Shown here: positions 1 to 8,545 of the stretch, piece after piece
How positions within the stretch are numbered: position 1 is the stretch's first letter
Layout of the letters: every line of letters begins with the position of its first letter
Origin: Paenirhizobium cremeum
Lineage (GTDB): Bacteria > Pseudomonadota > Alphaproteobacteria > Rhizobiales > Rhizobiaceae
DNA length: 64,000 nt
Reading direction: 5' to 3'
Assembly (NCBI RefSeq): GCF_022884085.1
Contig: NZ_JAGGCS010000006.1
Location: forward strand, 101,531 to 165,530
The notes under the pieces: generated by a model
The model's input: only the letters and a program-made list of their open reading frames with translations
The model's database searches: none
Told to the model about the DNA's origin: nothing
Position numbers and translations under genes: made by a program

Positions 1-571
1 CCACGACGTGCAGATACTGCTTCCAGTCATCGATATGGCTAAGATCCTCGCGACCGTCGGAAATCCCTCTCAGCCCGATCAGCGGCAGGTTGAAGGCATG
101 GCAGGCGCGAAGCACAGCAAAGGTCTCCATGTCGACCATGTCGGCCCCGATCGATTGGTAGGCCGGACCGGATACGATGTTCGCCCCGGTGGATAGGCTC
201 GCCGTCGGAATGCCGGGGATACGCAGCGGCAGTTCGACCTCCGCCGGCAGGTCGAGAAAGGGCGTGCGGCCTTTCTCGAAACCGAGCGGGGAGGCGTCCA
301 TGTCGCGGTAGGCAACCGATGAGACCTGATAGACCTCGGTCTGCTCCAGCTTGTTGGAGCCGGCGGAGCCGAGCGAAACGATAAGATCGGGGCGTTCGTC
401 CTCCTCCTCCAGTTTCGCCAGCGTCCGGGTCAGCGCGATCGCCGCCTCCACCGGACCGACGCCGGTCATCAGCGGATCGATGCGCGAACGCAGGAAAGGC
501 CCGTATTCCGCATCCACCGCCATGACGAAGAGGATCGACTTGCCTGAAACCGACTTGAGTTCGAATGTCAT
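1..571 (-). CDS. mtnN: 5'-methylthioadenosine/S-adenosylhomocysteine nucleosidase, 3' end outside window
   Basis: Cytoplasmic nucleoside phosphorylase-fold enzyme that splits the glycosidic bond of MTA and SAH to release adenine, feeding methionine salvage and removing SAH inhibition of methyltransferases. About 190 N-terminal residues are in the window. Visible landmarks are LIVSLGSAG near residues 60-70, GANIVSGPAY near 138, and DMVDMETFAV near 152, which is the purine/ribose-binding region around the DME motif. The ATG at 571 overlaps the TGA of the upstream thioesterase gene by 4 bp, so the two are probably translated together. The C-terminus, where the family normally has its catalytic Asp, begins to show as GISDGRED. 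A general phosphorylase-family enzyme is the alternative reading. Confidence 0.82.
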   Translation of the reverse strand, partial: MTFELKSVSGKSILFVMAVDAEYGPFLRSRIDPLMTGVGPVEAAIALTRTLAKLEEEDERPDLIVSLGSAGSNKLEQTEVYQVSSVAYRDMDASPLGFEKGRTPFLDLPAEVELPLRIPGIPTASLSTGANIVSGPAYQSIGADMVDMETFAVLRACHAFNLPLIGLRGISDGREDLSHIDDWKQYLHVV

Positions 572-1017
572 CCGGAAATACCTTCTCGGCCCCTGACGAC
601 CATCATCGTGCTGGTCATCGAGGCTATCAGTTTGGCGGGACCGTCGCTGAGCGCGTAGCCGCGGCCGTCCGCGACGATGATCGTCGAGCCGGGCTTGGTG
701 ATCTCTCCGCGGAACAGGAAACGTTCGCCGCGTCCCGGTGACATCAGGTTCACCTTGAATTCGATGGTCAGCATGGCGGCCTCGGCATCGATCACCGTAT
801 AGGCCGCATAGTTGCACGCGCTGTCGAGCGCCGCCGAAATCACGCCAGCATGCAAGATACCGTGCTGTTGCGTCAGTTTCTCGTCGAAGGGCAACTCGAT
901 CTCGACCACACCCTGGCTGATGCGGGTGAGTTCCGCACCGAGCGTGCGCATGGCCCCCTGGCGGGCAAAGCTCTGGCTTATCCGCTCGCTCACCGCATCG
1001 CTGTTGATTTCACTCAT
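568..1017 (-). CDS. PaaI-family hotdog thioesterase
   Basis: A 149-residue single-domain hotdog protein likely to hydrolyse an acyl- or aryl-CoA thioester; the substrate cannot be read from sequence. The family signature is the stretch HAGVISAALDSACNYAA (about residues 56-72), containing the HxGV and following helix typical of PaaI/YiiD-like thioesterases. The second half carries the paired beta strands (TIEFKVNLMSPGRG and STIIVADGRGYA). It is the promoter-proximal partner of the nucleosidase gene, overlapping it by 4 bp. TspO lies 78 bp upstream in the same direction, so a three-gene transcript is possible. Confidence 0.85.
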   Translation of the reverse strand: MSEINSDAVSERISQSFARQGAMRTLGAELTRISQGVVEIELPFDEKLTQQHGILHAGVISAALDSACNYAAYTVIDAEAAMLTIEFKVNLMSPGRGERFLFRGEITKPGSTIIVADGRGYALSDGPAKLIASMTSTMMVVRGREGISG

Positions 1018-1095
1018 GAGTCAGCCCCTCTCGCAGCCGCGAAATTGGCATGGCGCATGCGCTTCGGCAAGCCGCAGACCGGGCGAAATCCAAAA

Positions 1096-1548
1096 TCAGT
1101 TCATCAGGAAGATCGACGCATTGAGCAGCGTTGCGAAGGCAACCCACAGGGCATAGGGGACGAACAGAAGGCGTGCCGGGCGATCGATCGGTTCCGCCTG
1201 TTTCATGAAGCCGAGTATAGCGAGGAACATCACGATGATGACGATCAGCGCCAGCCCCGGCGCCTGCAGGCCGAAGAAGATCGGGGACCAGGTGAAGTTG
1301 AGGATCATCTGGGCGAACCAGATCTGCATGGCGGCCGATGCCGGGGCTCGTTCCCAGATCCGCGCGCCGGCGATTGCGATCATCACGTAAAGCACGGTCC
1401 AGACCGGCGCGAAGATCCATGATGGTGGATTGAAGAAGGGCTTTGCCAGCGACTGATACCAGCCGCCCGGCAGGTTGAAGAGGCCGGAAAGGACGCCGAA
1501 GCCGACCACGACGACGATGAACACCAAATGGATGAGAAATTTGCGCAT
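1096..1548 (-). CDS. tspO: TspO/MBR family membrane protein
   Basis: A 150-residue integral membrane protein of the translocator-protein family, which binds tetrapyrroles and cholesterol-like ligands and in alphaproteobacteria modulates photosynthesis or stress genes. Five hydrophobic segments are visible: residues 5-25, about 45-65, 75-95, 100-115 and 130-150. The conserved aromatic-rich loop reads WYQSLAKPFFNPPSW followed by PVWTVLYVMIAIA, the family hallmark, and the later NFTWSPIFFG is also typical. The length equals that of bacterial TspO. Its ligand here is unknown. The 37-bp gap from the DUF1513 gene upstream makes it a possible distal passenger of that cluster. Confidence 0.9.
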   Translation of the reverse strand: MRKFLIHLVFIVVVVGFGVLSGLFNLPGGWYQSLAKPFFNPPSWIFAPVWTVLYVMIAIAGARIWERAPASAAMQIWFAQMILNFTWSPIFFGLQAPGLALIVIIVMFLAILGFMKQAEPIDRPARLLFVPYALWVAFATLLNASIFLMN

Positions 1549-1586
1549 GTCGAAGAAATAGGGCGGTGTTTCCCACCGCCAAGATA

Positions 1587-2672
1587 TCAGCCGGCGATGC
1601 GCACGATATGCTGGTCCCAGGCGACCGGGCTGCGGGTTTTCTCGAAACGGCCGTCGTAGGAAGAAACGGCAAAACCGTCCCTGCCGGCGGCGATGCCTGC
1701 GGCATCCGCCACTTTGGCCTGCGATAACACCTTGCCGGTCTTTGCATCGAGCGTTACCGCAAAGCCGCCCTGGGGCGATGTCAGGCCGACCAGGCCCTTG
1801 TCGCGGTTGACGGCGATGGCCCCGACGTAATTCCCAAGCCCCGTCGTCGTCTCCTCGGGAAGATCGATGAAGGAGATATCCTCCCCACGGGCGAAATGGC
1901 CGACGAGCGGCGGCAGGTCGTTGCGCGGGCCTTCGTATTGGCAGGCGAACCAGATACGCCCGTCCGCCGCAATGTCGAGATGGCGGGTGGAGAGCTGGCG
2001 GAGCCTATCCGGCATTGCATGCTTCTCGATGAGTTCGCCGGTTTTCGCATCCGCGATGACCAGCGACGGCTCCATGTGATCGAGATTGAGTTTGGTGCGG
2101 CCGAAATCGGGATGGGTTTCGATGCCGCCATTGGCGATGAGGAGAAACCGGCCGTCGTCGCTGACCGTCATGTCATGGGTGCCGATGCCGTGTGCGGGAA
2201 ATTCTCCGATGCGGCGGAAACCGGCGCGGGCATCGTAGACGCCGATCATGCCGCGATTGGCGTCGAAATCGTTCTCGCTGGCATAAAGCAGGCGGCCATC
2301 CGGCGAAAAGCTGCCATGCCCGAAGAAATGTCGGTTCTCCGGCGCGGAGATGACGACGGGTTCGGAGCGCCTCAGGCTGTCTAAGATGACGGCGAAGGTG
2401 CCGGGACGTCGCGCAAACGCGACGGTCAGGCCCGTTTCGGCATTGTGGCCGAGACCATGGATGCGATCCGGCAGCCGGATCTCGTCGATGAAGGTGCCGT
2501 CTTCGCTGACGAGGCCAATGCCGTAGTGGCCATCCGGAGCCCGAAATCCGGAAGCGAAGACGGCATCCGTTCGCTCCAGCGCAAAGGCCGCGCGTGGCGT
2601 CAGCGATTGCAGGAAGGCAATGCCGGCGGCCTTGACGAAGAAACGTCGGTCGATCAGCGCGCTCCGGGCCAT
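1587..2672 (-). CDS. DUF1513 protein with a Tat signal, last gene of imelysin/di-haem cluster
   Basis: A 361-residue periplasmic protein of the DUF1513 family. The N-terminus has a twin-arginine motif, DRRFFVKAAG, followed by a hydrophobic stretch and an Ala-rich cleavage zone, so it is exported folded, perhaps with a cofactor or metal. The remainder looks like a seven-bladed beta-propeller: repeated blades include FFGHGSFSPDGRLLYASEND, GIGTHDMTVSDDGRFLL and RHLDIAADGRIWFACQ. I chose the ATG at 2672 rather than the upstream one at 2726, because the Tat signal starts there and it sits 1 bp past the stop of the preceding imelysin gene. The biochemical function is not known; the context suggests iron or haem handling. 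Confidence 0.85.
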   Translation of the reverse strand: MARSALIDRRFFVKAAGIAFLQSLTPRAAFALERTDAVFASGFRAPDGHYGIGLVSEDGTFIDEIRLPDRIHGLGHNAETGLTVAFARRPGTFAVILDSLRRSEPVVISAPENRHFFGHGSFSPDGRLLYASENDFDANRGMIGVYDARAGFRRIGEFPAHGIGTHDMTVSDDGRFLLIANGGIETHPDFGRTKLNLDHMEPSLVIADAKTGELIEKHAMPDRLRQLSTRHLDIAADGRIWFACQYEGPRNDLPPLVGHFARGEDISFIDLPEETTTGLGNYVGAIAVNRDKGLVGLTSPQGGFAVTLDAKTGKVLSQAKVADAAGIAAGRDGFAVSSYDGRFEKTRSPVAWDQHIVRIAG

Positions 2673-2673
2673 T

Positions 2674-3774
2674 TCAGTCCCCGTCGGAGAAGGAAAAGCC
2701 CGCGCCGAGCCCAATCGCGCCGCCATAGTCGTTGTTGAGGCGAAGAATGAGATCCTTGCCGTTCAGCAGCAGGAAGTCGAGTTTCGCACGCTCGGCAAGA
2801 TCGGTGACCGCGACCTCGACGTCGGGATTGATGTTCATCGCCACGCGTTCCAGCGACTTGGCGACGAAATCGATCGACGAAACGGTGGAGCGGACGTCCT
2901 CGTTCAGTAGCTCGACCATATCGGAGCTGTCGAGCAGCGTCCGGATGCCGTCGACATTGTCGGCAATCGATTTGAAGGTGTTTTGCGAGCGCCAGTAGAT
3001 CGCCTGTTTCGGGAAGGTATTGTTCGCTTCACCCTTGTAGAAGGTTTCGAGACGCTGGTCGCGCACGGTTTCGGCGCCATGCACCAGAATGCCGAGAAGG
3101 GCGGTGATCGCCTCCCTGCCGTCGCGGAAGACCGGATTATCGGGACCCGGATGCTTCCACGCATCCTGAATGCCGTCCGGCTTGTCCCAGATGTCGACGA
3201 GTTCGCCACCGAGCCGTTCGACATTGCCGGCGATTGCCGCGCCATAACGGCAGCGGAAGCCGTCCTTCTCGGTCGTAAGAATCTCCGAGCCGGTGCCATA
3301 GAGCACGAATTCCAGCGCCCCCAGCCCCTGCATGGCGACGCTCTTGTCCTTCAGCGTGTCGACGCTGGTTGCCGTTTCGTCAGGCTTCGCGAGAACCGCC
3401 TGCACCTGCTTCAGGCCGGTGCTCTTGCGGTCGGGATAAAACAGGATGCGCTCGAAGCGGTTTTCCTCGATCACCGGGCCGACGCGCACGATCTCGATAT
3501 GGGACCAGGCCGAGACCGTTTCGCCAAAGGTGGCCTTGGCGGCTTCGAGGTTTTGCTGCGAAGGCGCGGAGCAGAGCGTCTGCATGCTGGCGCCCAACGC
3601 ATCGGCATGGTCACGGAAGTTGCGGTATCCGGGGCGGATGAAGCCGTCGACGGCCTTTTCCAGCACCGTGGCAATGGCCTCCTCATGCAGTCGCGGCGCG
3701 GCAAGCGTCGCGTCCTGCGCCAGGGCGGGTGTCACGAACATCGCAGCGAGGAGAAGAAGGACATTCCGCTTCAT
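2674..3774 (-). CDS. imelysin-family periplasmic protein, diverged paralogue
   Basis: A 366-residue imelysin (peptidase M75-like) protein with a clear Sec signal peptide (MKRNVLLLLAAMFVTPALAQ). Imelysin domains are built of two four-helix bundles and occur in iron-regulated surface or periplasmic proteins such as EfeO and IrpA; proteolysis is doubtful for most of them. The family's GxHxxE motif is replaced by G-L-G-A-L-E at residues 150-155, so the histidine is a glycine here, whereas the other imelysin of the cluster keeps it. The gene overlaps the end of the upstream di-haem gene by 4 bp and is followed after 1 bp by the DUF1513 gene, so the three are surely co-transcribed. Confidence 0.86.
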   Translation of the reverse strand: MKRNVLLLLAAMFVTPALAQDATLAAPRLHEEAIATVLEKAVDGFIRPGYRNFRDHADALGASMQTLCSAPSQQNLEAAKATFGETVSAWSHIEIVRVGPVIEENRFERILFYPDRKSTGLKQVQAVLAKPDETATSVDTLKDKSVAMQGLGALEFVLYGTGSEILTTEKDGFRCRYGAAIAGNVERLGGELVDIWDKPDGIQDAWKHPGPDNPVFRDGREAITALLGILVHGAETVRDQRLETFYKGEANNTFPKQAIYWRSQNTFKSIADNVDGIRTLLDSSDMVELLNEDVRSTVSSIDFVAKSLERVAMNINPDVEVAVTDLAERAKLDFLLLNGKDLILRLNNDYGGAIGLGAGFSFSDGD

Positions 3775-5306
3775 AGGGACTCCAGAAAGGTGACGAGCGC
3801 CTTGCGTTCTTCGGGTGTCAGGCTGGCAAAACGATCGCGGGCAGGCTCTGCCTCTCCCCCATGCCAGAGGATCGCTTCCGTGAGGTTGCGGGCCCGCCCG
3901 TCATGCAGGAAGAAGGTATGGCCGTTCACCGCCTCGGTCAGGCCGATACCCCAGAGAGGAGGTGTCCGCCATTCCCGGCCGGAGGCGTCGCCGACCTGCT
4001 GGCCATCCGCCAGACCATCGCCCATATCATGAAGCAGAAAGTCCGAATAGGGCCATATCAGCTGGAACGACTGCGCTTTGTTCGCAGCGTCCCGGCGGGT
4101 CACGTATTTCGGCGTGTGGCAGGAGGTGCAGCCAGCCCCGTAAAACAGCGACTTGCCCTTGAGCACGGCGGCATCGCCGACATTGCGGCGCGCCGGCACG
4201 GCGAGATTTTCCGAATAGAAGGTCACGAGGTCGAGCACCGGGTCCGGCGCTTCCGTATCGCCAAGCCGCGCCTGCACGCCGTTCGGCATGGAGCGGCATT
4301 TTTCCTGCGCTTCGGTGCAGTCCCCATAGTGGCGGGGCGCATCGGGCGTCGAAATGCCGATATCGCCGGCAAAGGCGCTCGAACTCTGATCGCGAACCGA
4401 GGCGTTCTGCGCCTTCCAGCCGAAGCGGCCGAGCGTCATCTCGCCGGTCCGGTGATCGCGGGCGCGTGCGGCGCGGCCGGAAATGCCGTCGCCATCGCTG
4501 TCGTCGGGATCGGCCTTCGCCAGGATGTCGGCATCGGCGATGGCCTCGATCAGACCGAGACCCGGCATCTGGTTGGCGATGCGGGGGGAAAGGGTTGTAT
4601 CGGCTTCGAGTGGCCCGTAGTTCAGGTCCGCAATGCGGTAGGCGGGCCTGCGCAGCATCACGGTCTCGCCGCCGGCAAGCGTCACCGGCGCTTCCGTGTA
4701 TGTGATGACCATCCGGCCCTCGGCGGCAATGCCGGGCACGGCCATGTCCTGTAACTGCGCGCCGTAGGTCGTGTCGGGAAAATTGACCACCTTGAGATCG
4801 GCAACCGCCTGACGCTCCTCGTCGGTACGGGCCGGGCGGGCAAGTCGCAGGAACATCGATGTCGCGTCGGCATTGCCTTCCGGCGGCCGGCCGCGCCCAT
4901 CCTTCAGATGGCAGTTCTGGCAGGCGCGGGCGTTGAACAGCGGGCCGAGCCCATCGGAAGCCTGCGTGGACGAGGGGGATGAAACCCAGAACTTGCGAAA
5001 CAGCGCATTGCCGAGTTTGAAGGTCTCTTCCTCGGCGAAGGTGATGTTTGCGGAAGAATGCGAGAAGGCGTCGCCATTGATCGGCTGGGTCGAGGTGCCG
5101 GCCCCGCCCTGCATCGGCTCGAACTGTTCCGGCATGGAGAAGTCGGTGGTCGGTTCGGTGACCTTGAGAACCCGTTTCAGGTCCTTGGCCGAAAGGTCGG
5201 TTCGTTGCGGGGACGCTTCCTCGCCGGTCACCGGGGCGGTGAGCACAATCGCGCAGAAGCCTGTGAGCAGGGCGCGCGTCATGGCGCGAAGCAAGGAACC
5301 GGGCAT
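3771..5306 (-). CDS. di-haem c-type oxidoreductase (DUF1111 family)
   Basis: A secreted protein of about 511 residues in the DUF1111, or thiol-oxidoreductase-like, branch of di-haem cytochrome c peroxidase relatives. Two haem-attachment motifs are plain: CQNCH in the N-terminal third (context ARACQNCHLKDGRG) and CTSCH in the C-terminal third (context GAGCTSCHTPKYVT). The N-terminus after the ATG at 5306 has a hydrophobic signal segment (LLTGFCAIVLTAPVTG). The ATG at 5282 is an equally possible start, since neither has a strong Shine-Dalgarno. It lies 49 bp after the first imelysin gene and overlaps the second. It would shuttle electrons in the periplasm; the substrate is unknown, and iron oxidation or reduction is a context-based guess. 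Confidence 0.85.
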   Translation of the reverse strand: MPGSLLRAMTRALLTGFCAIVLTAPVTGEEASPQRTDLSAKDLKRVLKVTEPTTDFSMPEQFEPMQGGAGTSTQPINGDAFSHSSANITFAEEETFKLGNALFRKFWVSSPSSTQASDGLGPLFNARACQNCHLKDGRGRPPEGNADATSMFLRLARPARTDEERQAVADLKVVNFPDTTYGAQLQDMAVPGIAAEGRMVITYTEAPVTLAGGETVMLRRPAYRIADLNYGPLEADTTLSPRIANQMPGLGLIEAIADADILAKADPDDSDGDGISGRAARARDHRTGEMTLGRFGWKAQNASVRDQSSSAFAGDIGISTPDAPRHYGDCTEAQEKCRSMPNGVQARLGDTEAPDPVLDLVTFYSENLAVPARRNVGDAAVLKGKSLFYGAGCTSCHTPKYVTRRDAANKAQSFQLIWPYSDFLLHDMGDGLADGQQVGDASGREWRTPPLWGIGLTEAVNGHTFFLHDGRARNLTEAILWHGGEAEPARDRFASLTPEERKALVTFLESL

Positions 5307-5355
5307 CGGCAATGTGACCGGGCCACCGGATGCTGTCCGATGGCCCGCCTTTGTC

Positions 5356-6636
5356 TTATTGGAACACGGCGTTAGGATTATCGAGGCTGTCGGAACCTTC
5401 AAGCTCAACTGTGCCAAGATCCAGCGACGTAATGACGCGCTCGATGGTTTTCGTCTGGTCGATCAGGCCATCGATGGCGGCCTGTACGGTGGCGTTGCCT
5501 TCCGCATTGCCTTCCCCGATCATCTGGTCATAGGTTTCGACGGTCTCGGCGCGCTTGGCCATGGCATGCATGGCGTCGAGCGTCTTGGTAAGCTTCGCCT
5601 TCATTTCCGTATCGAGCGCCGGATCCTTCGCCGCGACGAGTTCCGAAAGCGACGGACCTGTCATCTTGGTGCCGTCGGCGCGGGTGTATTCGCCGGTATA
5701 GGCGGATGCGATGCCGATCGCATCGTTGAGATGCGAGTTGTGCGTGTTGTCCGAGAAGCAATCATGCTCCTCTTCCGGATCGTGCAGCAGCACGCCGAGC
5801 TTCATGCGCTCGCCGGCAAGCTCGCCGTAGGAGAGGGAGCCCATGCCGGTCAGGATGGCGGTGATGCCAGCCTTCGGATCGGCTTCGACATGCTTGGTGG
5901 CCTCGCCGTCCGGCGCCCAGGCGGTCACCATCTCCTGCAGGTCGGAGACGAGCAGGGTGGAGGCGGCCTTGAGATAGGCGGCGCGGCGATCGCAATTGCC
6001 GCCGGTGCAGTTCTTGGTGTCGTAGTCCGTGTAGGGGCGGTTGCCGGCGCCGGGACCCGTACCGTTCAGGTCTTGGCCCCAGAGCAGGAATTCGATGGCG
6101 TGATAGCCGGTCGCGACGTTGGCTTCGATCTCGCCTGCTTCATGCAGCGTCTCGGAGAGGAGTTCGGGCGTGATATTGGTCGCGTCGACGTCCTTGCCGC
6201 CGATCTTGATGTGCTTGTTGGCGATCACGTTGGCGACGTAGAGCGAGTTTTCATCGCTTTCGGTGCCATAGGCAGCGTCGACATAGTCGATCAGGCCTTC
6301 GTCCAGCGGCCAGGCGTTGACCTTGCCTTCCCAGTCATCGACAATTGGATTGCCGAAGCGGTAGACTTCCGACTGCTGGTAGGGAACGCGGGCCTTGATC
6401 CAGGCGGCGCGGGCCGCCTTCAGCGTGTCTTCGCTCGGCGTGGCGATAAGGGCGTCGATGGCCGTGTCCAGCGCCTTCGCGGTGGTGAGCGAATCCTCGT
6501 ATTTCGCATGCGCCAGTTCGGCATAATGCTTCAGAACGGCGGCTTCGTCGGTCGCGGCGGCTGCCGGGCCGGCGACGAAGGCTGCCGAGGCAACCAGCAG
6601 CGCAAGCGAAGCGCCGATCACAGTTTTCCGGGTCAT
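5356..6636 (-). CDS. imelysin-family periplasmic protein with intact GxHxxE, first gene of the cluster
   Basis: A 426-residue imelysin protein resembling IrpA/IcmP-type iron-regulated proteins. The ATG at 6636 is preceded by a good ribosome-binding site (AAAGGAGAGACC) and starts a Sec signal peptide ending in an Ala-rich cleavage site near residue 28. The family motif is intact: G-Y-H-A-I-E at residues 177-182, followed by FLLWGQDLNGTG. Later signatures include GMGSLSYGELAGERM and EEEHDCFSDNTHN. It heads a co-directional cluster with the di-haem protein, the second imelysin and the DUF1513 protein. A TTGACA at 6709-6714 on the reverse strand may be its -35 box, but no good -10 follows. I saw no convincing Fur, Irr or RirA site. 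Confidence 0.9.
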   Translation of the reverse strand: MTRKTVIGASLALLVASAAFVAGPAAAATDEAAVLKHYAELAHAKYEDSLTTAKALDTAIDALIATPSEDTLKAARAAWIKARVPYQQSEVYRFGNPIVDDWEGKVNAWPLDEGLIDYVDAAYGTESDENSLYVANVIANKHIKIGGKDVDATNITPELLSETLHEAGEIEANVATGYHAIEFLLWGQDLNGTGPGAGNRPYTDYDTKNCTGGNCDRRAAYLKAASTLLVSDLQEMVTAWAPDGEATKHVEADPKAGITAILTGMGSLSYGELAGERMKLGVLLHDPEEEHDCFSDNTHNSHLNDAIGIASAYTGEYTRADGTKMTGPSLSELVAAKDPALDTEMKAKLTKTLDAMHAMAKRAETVETYDQMIGEGNAEGNATVQAAIDGLIDQTKTIERVITSLDLGTVELEGSDSLDNPNAVFQ

Positions 6637-6721
6637 GGTCTCTCCTTTGACGCTTCGGCGCCAATCCCTTGAAACGAACGAGCCTGTCTTGGCGGAAAAA
6701 TAAACTGGTGTCAAATAGTCT

Positions 6722-6746
6722 AGAAACAGCGCGTGGCGCTGTTTCT
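6722..6746 (-). terminator. perfect 11-bp hairpin after the rsmB-like gene
   Basis: AGAAACAGCGC and GCGCTGTTTCT form an 11-bp perfect stem around a GTG loop, 38 bp beyond the stop of the rsmB-like gene and about 85 bp before the imelysin start. It probably ends transcription from the rsmB-like gene and isolates the imelysin cluster. Only a short T-rich tail follows on the reverse strand, so a role as an operator or RNA-stabilising hairpin is not excluded. Confidence 0.6.
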
Positions 6747-6784
6747 GACGTTTGTCAACCATGGGCCCGGGAGCGGTTGTTTTC

Positions 6785-8080
6785 TCAGGTCTTGCGTGTC
6801 ATCCGGCAGAAGAAGAAACCATCGGTATCTGTCGAGGCGGGACTGAGCGTGATGGTGCGACCGTTAAACGACAGGGGGCGCGGCGCGGCGTCGCCAAACA
6901 GCTTGTCCCAGGTTTCGAGCGCGGGCGCGATCTCGAATTCCGGATTGTTTTCGCAAAAGGCCGTGACCTGCGCGTCGTTTTCCTCCGGCAGCAGCGAGCA
7001 GGTCACATAGATAAGCTGGCCGCCGGGGCGGACATAATCCGCCGCCTCGGTCAGCGCCTCCTGCTGCTGGCTGACGCGCTCCTGCAGATTGCGCGCCGTC
7101 AGACGCCATTTGGTGTCGGGTCGTCTGCGCCATGTGCCGGTGCCGGTGCAGGGCGCATCGACGAGAACGCGGTCGAACCGGCCCGTGAGGCCGCCGAGCG
7201 CCTTCAGGCTGTCATGAACCTGAACGTTATGGGTGCCGGCGCGCTTCAGCCGTTCGATGATCGGCGCGAGACGCTTGCGGTCGGCATCATAGGCGTGAAC
7301 CTGACCCTTGTTGTGCATGGCCGCCGCCATGGCGAGCGTCTTGCCACCGCCGCCGGCGCAGAAGTCGAGCACCTGATCTCCCTCGCGGGGATCGACGAGA
7401 TCGGCAACGATCTGGGAGCCCTCGTCCTGCACTTCGAACCAGCCCTTCTGGAAGCTGAGTTCGGCCGTGACGTTGGGAAGTCTCGACGGTCCCTCGCCGG
7501 CCGAGACCCTCATGCCGAAGCGTGCGATTGCCGCGGCCTGCGCGCCTGCACGGTCGAGCGCCTTGAGCGCCTTCTCGCGGGTGGATTTCAGGGTGTTGAC
7601 GCGCAGATCGAGTGTCGGCCGCTCGGCAAGCGCCTTTGCTTCCGCAAGCCAGCCTTCGCCGAAGGCCTTCTCGAAGGAGGGTTCAACCCAATCCGGAATG
7701 TCGCCCTGTATATGGAGTGGGGCGTCTTCCAGTCTGCGGCTGGAAAAGGCGGACAGATGGTCCGCCGTCAAAGGCTGGGGAGCGAAGTTGTCGCCGTCGA
7801 ATTCGGCGGCCAAGGCTTCTGCGGTATAGCCCCACTGACGCAGCAGCACCGACCACCCGAGTGCCGCGGCACTGTTGTCGTCCATCAGCCAGGCATGGGA
7901 AAGTTTCATGCGCAGGGCGTCGTAGACGATGTTGCCGATGGCCGCGCGATCGCCGGAACCGGCAAAACGATGGGCGAGACCCCAGTCCTTCAACGCATCC
8001 GCAACTGGACGGCGGCGCGTTTCAATATCGTTCAGAACCTCGATCGCACCGGCAAGTCGGCCGCCCAGACGCATATTCAT
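6785..8080 (-). CDS. rsmB: RsmB/NOP-family SAM-dependent rRNA cytosine-C5 methyltransferase
   Basis: A 431-residue RNA m5C methyltransferase. The N-terminal third is an NusB-like or RsmB-N region. The C-terminal Rossmann domain has the SAM-binding motif VLDFCAGGGGKTLAMAA near residue 225 and both catalytic cysteines, one in DAPCTGTGTWRRRPD and one in YVTCSLLPEEN. This two-cysteine arrangement is typical of m5C RNA methyltransferases. The ATG at 8080 has an AGGAGA site immediately upstream. The symbol reflects family rather than proof of modification at C967 of 16S rRNA, because several NOP-family enzymes exist in rhizobia. Confidence 0.85.
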   Translation of the reverse strand: MNMRLGGRLAGAIEVLNDIETRRRPVADALKDWGLAHRFAGSGDRAAIGNIVYDALRMKLSHAWLMDDNSAAALGWSVLLRQWGYTAEALAAEFDGDNFAPQPLTADHLSAFSSRRLEDAPLHIQGDIPDWVEPSFEKAFGEGWLAEAKALAERPTLDLRVNTLKSTREKALKALDRAGAQAAAIARFGMRVSAGEGPSRLPNVTAELSFQKGWFEVQDEGSQIVADLVDPREGDQVLDFCAGGGGKTLAMAAAMHNKGQVHAYDADRKRLAPIIERLKRAGTHNVQVHDSLKALGGLTGRFDRVLVDAPCTGTGTWRRRPDTKWRLTARNLQERVSQQQEALTEAADYVRPGGQLIYVTCSLLPEENDAQVTAFCENNPEFEIAPALETWDKLFGDAAPRPLSFNGRTITLSPASTDTDGFFFCRMTRKT

Positions 8081-8182
8081 TCTCCTGCATTCGAAGAGAG
8101 CGTGGTAGCGGCGAATGCAGGCAAGAGCAAGCGTCCCGCCTCAGAAGCGGTGCGTCGGCACCACTTTGCGGATATCGGCCAA

Positions 8183-8545
8183 TCAGCCGATAACTTCGTA
8201 ACAGACCTTGCCGTGGCCGGAACTGATCATGCCGATGTTCTGGGCCGCAGCCTTGGAGAGGTCGAGCACCCGGCCGCGGATGAACGGGCCGCGATCGTTG
8301 ATGCGCACGACGACACTCTTGCCGTTCCTGGCGTTGGTGACCTTCAGCTTGGTGCCGAAACGCAGCGACTTGTGGGCCGCAGTCAGATTCGACGGGTTCA
8401 TACGTTCACCGGAAGCAGTCTTGGATCTGAGTGCATACCAGGATGCGCCACCGCATGAAGTGGCCGCATGAGCCGAGAGCGGGGCGAAAGCCGTGAGCGC
8501 GACAATCATTGCCGAGGTGAAGGTAGAGCGCCGGATCTTCGTCAA
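8183..8545 (-). CDS. RlpA-like septal/double-psi beta-barrel protein
   Basis: A small secreted protein of about 120 residues with one RlpA (double-psi beta-barrel) domain. RlpA proteins bind or cleave denuded peptidoglycan glycan strands. Key stretches are [33 protein letters not shown] and [20 protein letters not shown], the latter containing the conserved NDRGPF. I start it at the TTG at 8545 (preceded by AAGGGAAATACAAA) because it opens directly into a signal peptide ending SAHA; the longer ATG-initiated reading frame adds unrelated residues. It lacks the SPOR domain of longer RlpA proteins, so it may be only a wall-associated barrel. Confidence 0.8.
   Translation of the reverse strand: MTKIRRSTFTSAMIVALTAFAPLSAHAATSCGGASWYALRSKTASGERMNPSNLTAAHKSLRFGTKLKVTNARNGKSVVVRINDRGPFIRGRVLDLSKAAAQNIGMISSGHGKVCYEVIG

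Noticed and set aside
6637..6784. Fur, Irr or RirA site in front of the imelysin cluster
   Set aside because: The region has a TGAC-N4-GTCA palindrome and a TCTAGA, but nothing matches an ICE or IRO motif well enough to claim.
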